From an uncultured Prevotella sp. (lineage in GTDB: Bacteria > Bacteroidota > Bacteroidia > Bacteroidales > Bacteroidaceae): a stretch of DNA of 12,150 nt. The translations under genes and the position numbers were made by a program. The stretch covers positions 1-12,150 of the forward strand of contig CAKPWR010000069.1 in the NCBI GenBank assembly GCA_934196725.1. Direction: 5' to 3'. The notes under the pieces are model-generated. The model was not told the origin of the DNA, searched no databases, and saw nothing but the letters and a program-made list of their open reading frames with translations. Of the stretch, positions 7,025 through 12,150 are shown piece by piece (position 1 is the stretch's first letter; the number at the start of each line of letters is the position of its first letter).

Positions 7025-7108
7025 ACAGCAATATAAACAAGTTCCCTCAGTCTCACAGACGGTTTACCAGAATAGTTTGCCCCATAATCTCAAAAAAAAC
7101 ATAAGAAA

Positions 7109-7140
7109 TTTGCTTATTTCGAGGAAAAGTAGTAATTTTG
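7109..7140 (+). promoter_or_regulatory. Promoter of phoH (and probably the genes after it)
   Basis: TTTG (7109-7112), a 20-bp spacer and TAATTTTG (7133-7140) give an exact consensus match. The -7 box and the next four bases (GCAGC shared context) are the same as at the tRNA-Arg promoter. Transcription would start near 7147, so the phoH reading frame cannot begin at 7138. This is the only strong promoter seen before purC. Confidence 0.87.
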
Positions 7141-7188
7141 CAGCGTTATATAACATATAAAGGTTTAAACGATTTAAGATTAGAAATT

Positions 7189-8175
7189 TTGATAGAGAAA
7201 CATATAGTACTCGAAGATGTAGATCCAGTGATGTTCTACGGAGTGAATAATGCTCATCTACAGATGATAAAATCACTGTATCCTAAGTTGCGTATCGTGG
7301 CACGTGACAACGTGCTTCGTGTGCTTGGCGACGAGGAAGAAATGGCGAAAGCAGAAGAAGACATTGAGCTGATGCGCAAGCACTTAGCTAAATATAACAT
7401 GCTCAATGAAGAAGATATCCTTGATATTGTGAAAGGCAAACAGACTAAAGCTGATTCGGTAAAAGGCGTGCTGGTTTACAGCATCAGCGGAAGACCTATC
7501 AAGAGCCGCAGCGAGAATCAGCAGCAACTCATTGAAGCTTACGAAAAGAACGACATGGTATTTGCCGTGGGTCCTGCCGGAACAGGTAAGACCTACCTCA
7601 GCATCGCCCTTGCCGTAAAAGCACTCAAGGAGAAAGCCATTAAAAAGATCATCCTATCACGACCTGCCGTAGAAGCGGGCGAAAAGCTCGGTTTCCTGCC
7701 AGGCGACATGAAAGATAAAATTGACCCTTACCTGCAGCCACTGTATGATGCACTGGAAGACATGATTCCTGCCGTCAAGCTGCAAGACATGATGGAAAAG
7801 CACATTATCCAGATTGCGCCACTTGCCTTCATGCGTGGACGCACACTCAGCGACGCCGTCGTCATCCTCGACGAGGCACAGAACACAACCTCCCAGCAGA
7901 TCAGAATGTTCCTTACCCGTATGGGCATGAACACCAAGATGATCATCACCGGCGACCTGACACAGATCGACCTGCCTAGAGAGCAGCGAAGCGGACTGAA
8001 GGAAGCACTCAAGATTCTGGACGGAGTGGAAGGCATCGGAGTGGTGAAGCTGGGACAGAAGGATATCGTGCGCCACAAACTCGTAACCCGCATCGTCAAC
8101 GCATACGACAAGTATGACAAGGAGAGAGCGGAAGCACGGGAAGCCCAGAAAGCAGAAAAAGATAATTCAAAATAA
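7189..8175 (+). CDS. phoH: PhoH-like ATPase
   Basis: PhoH-family proteins are cytoplasmic P-loop ATPases linked to RNA metabolism; the precise role in this organism is unknown. The 328-aa product shows the Walker A motif GPAGTGKT (128-135), Walker B VVILDEAQ (224-231) and TGDLTQID (254-261), with the N-terminal region expected for long PhoH forms. The start is chosen as the TTG at 7189, which gives MIEKHIVLEDVDPVMFYG and fits remembered Bacteroides homologues. The open frame reaches back to 7138, but that lies inside the promoter. An ATG at 7231 would cut conserved sequence. The C-terminus (from about residue 305) is a charged, Lys/Glu-rich tail. It is followed after 114 bp by purC in the same direction, with only a weak hairpin between them. 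Confidence 0.94.
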   Translation: MIEKHIVLEDVDPVMFYGVNNAHLQMIKSLYPKLRIVARDNVLRVLGDEEEMAKAEEDIELMRKHLAKYNMLNEEDILDIVKGKQTKADSVKGVLVYSISGRPIKSRSENQQQLIEAYEKNDMVFAVGPAGTGKTYLSIALAVKALKEKAIKKIILSRPAVEAGEKLGFLPGDMKDKIDPYLQPLYDALEDMIPAVKLQDMMEKHIIQIAPLAFMRGRTLSDAVVILDEAQNTTSQQIRMFLTRMGMNTKMIITGDLTQIDLPREQRSGLKEALKILDGVEGIGVVKLGQKDIVRHKLVTRIVNAYDKYDKERAEAREAQKAEKDNSK

Positions 8176-8243
8176 TCAGAATTAAGAATGAACAGAATGA
8201 TTCTTTAAAAATAGATTTCATCAAGAATGCAGATCATAAATAA

Positions 8244-8288
8244 AGCATATCATAAAGTTCAAAGTTCAAAATTCAAAGTTCAAAGTAA
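8244..8288 (+). repeat. Heptad-repeat leader before purC
   Basis: AGCATATCAT is followed by almost five units of AAAGTTC (unit 3 is AAAATTC), ending one base before the purC ATG at 8290. The same 45-bp block with two mismatches lies before purM at 10756-10800. If translated upstream in frame it would give a KVQS-type repeat peptide, which is unlikely to be real protein. It could be a translation leader or a dispersed simple repeat. Confidence 0.85.
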
Positions 8289-8289
8289 A

Positions 8290-9240
8290 ATGAAAGCATT
8301 AACAAAGACAGATTTCCATTTTGATGGACAGAAGAGTGTTTACCACGGTAAAGTACGTGATGTGTATGACATTAACGACGACATCCTCGTGATGGTCGCT
8401 ACCGACAGAATCTCAGCGTTCGACGTTGTTCTGCCTAAGGGTATCCCATTCAAGGGACAGGTGCTCAACCAGATTGCAGCTAAGTTCTTGGACACAACTA
8501 CAGACATCTGTCCAAACTGGAAGTTGGCTACACCAGACCCAATGGTAACTATTGGTTTGAAGTGCGAGGGTTTCCGCGTTGAGATGATCATCCGCTCTAT
8601 CCTCACCGGTAGCGCATGGCGCGACTATCAGAAGGGATGCCGTGAGATCTGCGGTGTGAAGTTGCCAGACGGAATGCGCGAGAACGAGCGTTTCCCAGAG
8701 CCTATCATCACCCCTACTACAAAGGCTGACGAGGGTCACGACATGAACATCTCTAAGGAAGAGATCATTGCCCAGGGTATTGTTAGTGCAGAGGATTACG
8801 CTGTAATGGAAGACTATACACGCAAGATCTTCGCCCGTGGTCAGGAAATCGCTGCCAAGCAGGGTTTGATTCTCGTAGACACAAAGTACGAGTTCGGCAA
8901 GCGCGACGGCAAGGTTTACCTCATCGACGAGATTCACACTCCAGACTCTAGCCGCTACTTCTATGCAGATGGCTACGAGGAGAAGTTTGAGAAGGGTGAG
9001 CCTCAGCGCCAGCTTTCTAAGGAGTTCGTTCGCCAGTGGCTCATCGAGCACAACTTCATGAACGAGCCAGGTCAGACCATGCCAGAAATCACCGACGAGT
9101 ATGCAGAGAGCGTATCAGACCGCTACATCGAGCTTTACGAGCACATCACAGGCGAGAAGTTCGACAAGGCTGCTGAGGAAGGTGACATCGCTGCACGTAT
9201 CGAGAAGAACGTAAGCGAATGGCTTGCTACACGTAAATAA
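8290..9240 (+). CDS. purC: Phosphoribosylaminoimidazole-succinocarboxamide synthase (SAICAR synthetase)
   Basis: PurC joins CAIR and aspartate with ATP to make SAICAR in de novo purine synthesis, in the cytoplasm. The 316-aa product has the family blocks HGKVRDVY (19-26), [12 protein letters not shown] (38-49), [11 protein letters not shown] (103-113), [11 protein letters not shown] (137-147), DTKYEFG (197-203) and [13 protein letters not shown] (212-224). It is the longer form usual in Bacteroidetes and eukaryotic-type enzymes rather than the roughly 240-aa form. The frame is open from 8227, but the ATG at 8290 (MKALTKTDF) is preferred because the extension only translates a heptad DNA repeat. 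The ubiE start follows the stop codon by six bases, which supports co-transcription. The gene looks intact. Confidence 0.97.
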   Translation: MKALTKTDFHFDGQKSVYHGKVRDVYDINDDILVMVATDRISAFDVVLPKGIPFKGQVLNQIAAKFLDTTTDICPNWKLATPDPMVTIGLKCEGFRVEMIIRSILTGSAWRDYQKGCREICGVKLPDGMRENERFPEPIITPTTKADEGHDMNISKEEIIAQGIVSAEDYAVMEDYTRKIFARGQEIAAKQGLILVDTKYEFGKRDGKVYLIDEIHTPDSSRYFYADGYEEKFEKGEPQRQLSKEFVRQWLIEHNFMNEPGQTMPEITDEYAESVSDRYIELYEHITGEKFDKAAEEGDIAARIEKNVSEWLATRK

Positions 9241-9246
9241 TTAATA

Positions 9247-9981
9247 ATGTATAAGCAAGAACAGATTAAGCCCTACGAGGGCACAGGAGATAAGGGCAAG
9301 CTGGTAGAGGAGATGTTTGACAACATCGCCCCTACCTACGACACCCTGAACCACCGACTCTCGTGGGATATCGACAAGGGATGGCGCAAGAAGGCAATCA
9401 AGCGACTTGCGCCCTTCTCTCCAAAGAAAATGCTCGACATCGCCACCGGAACAGGCGACTTCGCCATCCTTGCCGCCCGGATGCTGCATCCTGAGAAACT
9501 CATCGGAGCAGACATCTCGCAGGGAATGATGGAGATAGGAAGACAGAAGGTAAAGCAGCTGGGACTTGACGGAGTGATTCGCTTCGACAAGGAAGACTGT
9601 CTCAACCTCTCATACGAAGATAACACCTTCGATGCCGTGACTGCTGCCTTCGGCATCCGCAACTTCCAGAACCTGGACCAGGGCCTTCGCGAAATGTGCC
9701 GAGTACTGAAGAAGGGAGGACATCTCTGCATCGTAGAACTCACCACTCCGGTCAGTTTCCCGATGAAGCAGCTGTTCCACATCTATTCGCATACAGTATT
9801 GCCTATCTACGGCAAGCTGATTTCGAAAGACCAGAGTGCCTACAGCTACCTCACCAAGACCATCGAGGCATTCCCTCAGGGAGAGACGATGATGGAGGTA
9901 TTCAAGAAGGCAGGTTTCGAGAAAGCAGAGTTCACCCGACTCACCTTCGGTATCTGCACACTCTATTTTGCAACCAAATAA
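9247..9981 (+). CDS. ubiE: Demethylmenaquinone methyltransferase (UbiE/MenG)
   Basis: This SAM-dependent enzyme methylates demethylmenaquinone in the last step of menaquinone synthesis; a ubiquinone role is unlikely in a Bacteroidales cell. The 244-aa product has the family block [17 protein letters not shown] (24-40), SAM-binding motif [11 protein letters not shown] (63-72), the acidic GADIS (87-91), [12 protein letters not shown] (128-139) and the second signature RVLKKGGHL (152-160, with K where P is common). The start at 9247 is supported by the six-base gap to purC and the usual family length. Its start codon lies inside a 16-base A/T-rich string that recurs after purM. aroE follows 28 bp later. 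Confidence 0.96.
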   Translation: MYKQEQIKPYEGTGDKGKLVEEMFDNIAPTYDTLNHRLSWDIDKGWRKKAIKRLAPFSPKKMLDIATGTGDFAILAARMLHPEKLIGADISQGMMEIGRQKVKQLGLDGVIRFDKEDCLNLSYEDNTFDAVTAAFGIRNFQNLDQGLREMCRVLKKGGHLCIVELTTPVSFPMKQLFHIYSHTVLPIYGKLISKDQSAYSYLTKTIEAFPQGETMMEVFKKAGFEKAEFTRLTFGICTLYFATK

Positions 9982-10009
9982 ATAATGAATTTAAAATAAG
10001 AATATCAGT

Positions 10010-10756
10010 ATGGACAAGTATGGACTCATAGGTTTCCCTTTGGGCCACTCATTCTCAAAAAACTATTTCAACGAGAAGTTTGAGAACGAGGGAATCAATG
10101 CCAAGTACCTCAACTTCGAGCTGCCTAGCATCGAAGGTTTAGCTGAGGTACTCGACACCAATCCCGAACTGAAGGGTTTCAACGTAACCATTCCTTACAA
10201 GGAGAAAGTAATCAGCTATCTCGACAGCGTAAGCCCTGAGGCCAACGCCATCGGAGCCGTCAATGTGGTGAAGGTTGACCACAAGGGCAATGAAACTGTA
10301 CTCACCGGCTATAACAGCGACGTCATTGGCTTTACACAGAGCATCGAGCCTTTCCTGGAGAAGTGTCATAAGAAAGCACTCATCCTGGGTACCGGAGGTG
10401 CGTCTAAAGCCATCAACTACGGTTTGAAATCACTAGGTCTGGAAACCTTGTTTGTGAGTCGATACGAACGTCCAGGTACTATTCAATACGATAAGATTAC
10501 TCCTGATGTAATCAAGGAATACAATGTTATCGTAAACTGCACACCTGTAGGTATGTATCCTCATGTAGACGAGTGTCCTCCACTGCCTTACGAGGCGATG
10601 GACACCCACACCCTGCTCTACGACCTCATCTACAATCCCGACGAAACCCTCTTCATGAAGAAGGGTAAAGAACATGGAGCCACAGTAAAGAATGGCTTGG
10701 AAATGCTGCTCCTCCAGGCATTCGCCAGCTGGGATTTCTGGCACCAGGAAAAATAA
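10010..10756 (+). CDS. aroE: Shikimate dehydrogenase
   Basis: AroE reduces 3-dehydroshikimate to shikimate with NADPH in the pathway to chorismate, which also feeds menaquinone synthesis. The 248-aa product is slightly shorter than E. coli AroE (272 aa). Substrate-site residues are visible: S14 and S16 in GHSFSK, K64 in NVTIPYKEK (the catalytic lysine), N85 in GAVNVV, D104 in YNSDVIG and Q236 in LLLQAF. The nucleotide-binding loop is GTGGAS (127-132), followed by SRYERPG (150-156), where R151 could hold the NADPH phosphate. NCTPVGMYP (176-184) is the usual C-terminal signature. It follows ubiE by 28 bp, and the purM repeat leader begins on the last base of its stop codon. Confidence 0.96.
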   Translation: MDKYGLIGFPLGHSFSKNYFNEKFENEGINAKYLNFELPSIEGLAEVLDTNPELKGFNVTIPYKEKVISYLDSVSPEANAIGAVNVVKVDHKGNETVLTGYNSDVIGFTQSIEPFLEKCHKKALILGTGGASKAINYGLKSLGLETLFVSRYERPGTIQYDKITPDVIKEYNVIVNCTPVGMYPHVDECPPLPYEAMDTHTLLYDLIYNPDETLFMKKGKEHGATVKNGLEMLLLQAFASWDFWHQEK

Positions 10757-10800
10757 GCATATCATAAAGTTCAAAGATCAAAGTTCAAAGTTCAAAGTAA
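10756..10800 (+). repeat. Heptad-repeat leader before purM
   Basis: This is the second copy of the 45-bp block found before purC: AGCATATCAT plus almost five AAAGTTC units, with unit 2 changed to AAAGATC. It starts at the last base of the aroE stop codon and ends four bases before the purM ATG, so it makes up nearly the whole 48-bp gap. Confidence 0.85.
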
Positions 10801-10804
10801 GAAT

Positions 10805-11971
10805 ATGAGTAACAATAGATATATGATGCGCGGTGTTAGCGCAGCAAAGGAAGATGTTCACAACGCTATCAAGAACATCGACAAGGGTATCTTCCCACAG
10901 GCTTTCTGCAAGATCATACCTGATATCTTGGGCGGCGACCCAGAGTATTGTAACATTATGCATGCCGACGGTGCAGGTACCAAGTCGAGCTTGGCCTACA
11001 TGTACTGGAAAGAGACTGGCGACCTCTCTGTATGGAAAGGTATCGCTCAGGATGCTATCGTGATGAATACAGACGACCTGCTCTGCGTGGGCGCCGTAGA
11101 TAACATCCTCGTTAGCTCTACCATCGGCCGCAACAAGATGCTCATCCCAGGCGAGGTAATCTCAGCTATCATCAACGGTACTGACGACCTGCTCCACGAG
11201 ATGCGTGAGATGGGTATCGGCATCTATCCTACCGGCGGTGAGACTGCTGATGTAGGCGACCTGGTTCGTACTATCATCGTTGACTCTACCGTTACCTGCC
11301 GCATGAAGCGCAGCGATGTCATCAACAACGCCAACATCCGTCCAGGCGATGTCATCGTAGGTCTTTCTTCTACAGGTCAGGCTACTTACGAGAAGAAGTA
11401 CAACGGCGGTATGGGCAGCAACGGTTTGACTTCTGCCCGCCACGATGTATTCGCCAAGTATCTCGCAGAGAACTATCCTGAGAGCTACGACCACGCCGTG
11501 CCAGACGAGTTGGTTTACAGCGGTAAGTATAAGTTGACTGATGAGGTAGAGGGTTCACCTATCAATGCCGGCGAGTTGGTACTCTCTCCTACCCGTACCT
11601 ACGCTCCTGTCATCAAGAAGATTCTCGACGAGCTCCGCCCAGAGGTTCACGGTATGGTTCACTGCACCGGTGGTGCCCAGACCAAGGTTCTTCACTTCGT
11701 AGGCGAGAACTGCAAGGTAGTGAAGGACAACATGTTCCCAGTACCTCCACTCTTCAAGGCTATCCACGACTGCTCAGAGACCGACTGGAAGGAGATGTAT
11801 CAGGTATTCAACATGGGTCACCGCATGGAGATCTACGTACGTCCTGAGGTTGCCGAGAAGGTTATCGCCATCAGCAAGAGCTTCAACATCGATGCCCAGA
11901 TTGTGGGTCATATCGAGGAAGGCAAGCGCAGCCTGACCATCAAGAGCGAATTCGGAACATTCGAATACTAA
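10805..11971 (+). CDS. purM: Phosphoribosylformylglycinamidine cyclo-ligase (AIR synthetase)
   Basis: PurM closes the imidazole ring by turning FGAM into AIR with ATP in de novo purine synthesis. The 388-aa product is longer than E. coli PurM (345 aa) and is the divergent Bacteroidetes-type form. Visible PurM-superfamily motifs are HADGAGTK (53-60, for the usual TDGVGTK), MNTDDLLCVGA (87-97), TGGETADVGD (143-152), GLSSTGQ (186-192) and GMGSNGLTSAR (202-212, for PHSNGYSLVR). The glycine-rich GGFG loop of the E. coli N-terminus is not recognisable. Other PurM-fold proteins (PurL, ThiL, SelD) fit less well. The start at 10805 gives MSNNRYMMRGVSAAKEDV. It shares its 45-bp leader with purC and is followed after 104 bp by prfA. 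Assignment is strong, though catalytic detail cannot be tested here. Confidence 0.92.
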   Translation: MSNNRYMMRGVSAAKEDVHNAIKNIDKGIFPQAFCKIIPDILGGDPEYCNIMHADGAGTKSSLAYMYWKETGDLSVWKGIAQDAIVMNTDDLLCVGAVDNILVSSTIGRNKMLIPGEVISAIINGTDDLLHEMREMGIGIYPTGGETADVGDLVRTIIVDSTVTCRMKRSDVINNANIRPGDVIVGLSSTGQATYEKKYNGGMGSNGLTSARHDVFAKYLAENYPESYDHAVPDELVYSGKYKLTDEVEGSPINAGELVLSPTRTYAPVIKKILDELRPEVHGMVHCTGGAQTKVLHFVGENCKVVKDNMFPVPPLFKAIHDCSETDWKEMYQVFNMGHRMEIYVRPEVAEKVIAISKSFNIDAQIVGHIEEGKRSLTIKSEFGTFEY

Positions 11972-11984
11972 AAATAGAATTAAA

Positions 11985-12067
11985 AATTAATAATGTATAA
12001 TTAATAATGTAATAGCTAACCAAAGGCGTAAGCCTCATTGTTAATTATAAATTATAAATTATTAATT
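11985..12067. repeat. A/T-rich inverted repeat between purM and prfA
   Basis: Arms of 25 bp (11985-12009 and 12043-12067) are inverted copies with three mismatches, made only of A and T apart from two G residues. A small central stem, AGGC/GCCT with loop GTAA (12024-12035), caps the structure. The left arm contains two near-copies of TTAATAATGTA in tandem. It nearly fills the 104-bp gap. No T run follows, so it is not a clear terminator; a dispersed short repeat is more likely. Confidence 0.75.
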
Positions 12068-12075
12068 ATCAAATA

Positions 12076-12150
12076 ATGGATAATAACAACATATTACAGA
12101 AGCTAGAAGGCTTAGAGAGCCGATACGAGGAAGTAAGCACCCTCATTACC
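12076..12150 (+). CDS. prfA: Peptide chain release factor 1, N-terminal 25 residues (cut by window edge)
   Basis: The last 75 bases encode MDNNNILQKLEGLE followed by SRYEEVSTLIT. This matches the remembered start of RF1, which reads UAA and UAG stop codons: an N-terminal helix with LEGLxxRxEEVSxLIT. The gene runs off the right edge, so the PxT anticodon motif and the GGQ loop cannot be checked. From memory, purM next to prfA is common in Bacteroidales, which supports the call. RF2 is the main alternative, but its N-terminus differs. Confidence 0.85.
   Translation, partial: MDNNNILQKLEGLESRYEEVSTLIT

Larger units (their letters stand above)
6391..7108. other. 718-bp non-coding region between divergent genes
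   Basis: No credible reading frame is present on either strand. The region holds two large inverted repeats and one direct repeat, listed separately. Its left third (6391-6607) also has a 7-bp-arm palindrome, GTCATCA/TGATGAC (6519-6533), and two related short strings, GCCATCACAAGGCA (6486-6499) and GCCATCATATAAGGCA (6542-6557). I looked for further TAnnTTTG boxes on both strands and saw no exact ones. A divergent gap of this length is long compared with the others in the window. Confidence 0.7.

Noticed and set aside
8184..8205. Hairpin AAGAAT/ATTCTT after phoH
   Set aside because: It has six A/T-rich pairs with a ten-base loop and no T run, so it is too weak to call a terminator.
8227..8289. 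N-terminal extension of PurC
   Set aside because: It only translates the AAAGTTC heptads into a KVQS-like repeat; the family start fits the ATG at 8290.

Overview
The window reads as ordinary chromosomal DNA from a Bacteroidales bacterium, most like Prevotella/Segatella. The basis is protein similarity to remembered Bacteroides/Prevotella families, several exact matches to the Bacteroidetes promoter consensus (TTTG, 19-20 bp, TAnnTTTG), a tRNA gene with no encoded CCA, and start sites preceded by A/T-rich leaders instead of Shine-Dalgarno sequences. The genus is an inference; no database could be searched.

Left part (1-2832): asnA (ammonia-dependent asparagine synthetase) runs leftward. A 242-bp gap with two back-to-back promoters separates it from a rightward tRNA-Arg(CCG) gene. 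Then comes pepT (tripeptidase), closed by a strong intrinsic terminator.

Middle part (2882-7140): a CPA2-type cation/proton antiporter runs rightward and converges on a leftward gene for a membrane-anchored DUF5715-like protein with a LAS-type (VanY-like) metallopeptidase motif. A 202-bp nested palindrome fills the convergent gap. In front of the DUF5715-like gene lies about 720 bp of non-coding DNA with two more large inverted repeats: one built from GTTAAC units, and one built from CGGACAA units and flanked by A and T tracts like a two-way terminator. These structured non-coding elements are the most unusual content of the window.

Right part (7109-12150): phoH (promoter visible), purC, ubiE/menG, aroE, purM and the start of prfA all run rightward. 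The short gaps from purC to purM suggest one transcription unit mixing purine synthesis (purC, purM), menaquinone synthesis (ubiE/menG) and the shikimate pathway (aroE). A 45-bp block of heptad repeats (AAAGTTC) lies directly before both purine genes, with only two mismatches between copies. An A/T-rich inverted repeat separates purM from prfA.

I found no CRISPR array, insertion-sequence transposase, prophage gene, defence system, toxin-antitoxin pair or recognisable riboswitch. The genes are mostly housekeeping, so the novelty, if any, lies in the repeats and in the DUF5715-like protein.
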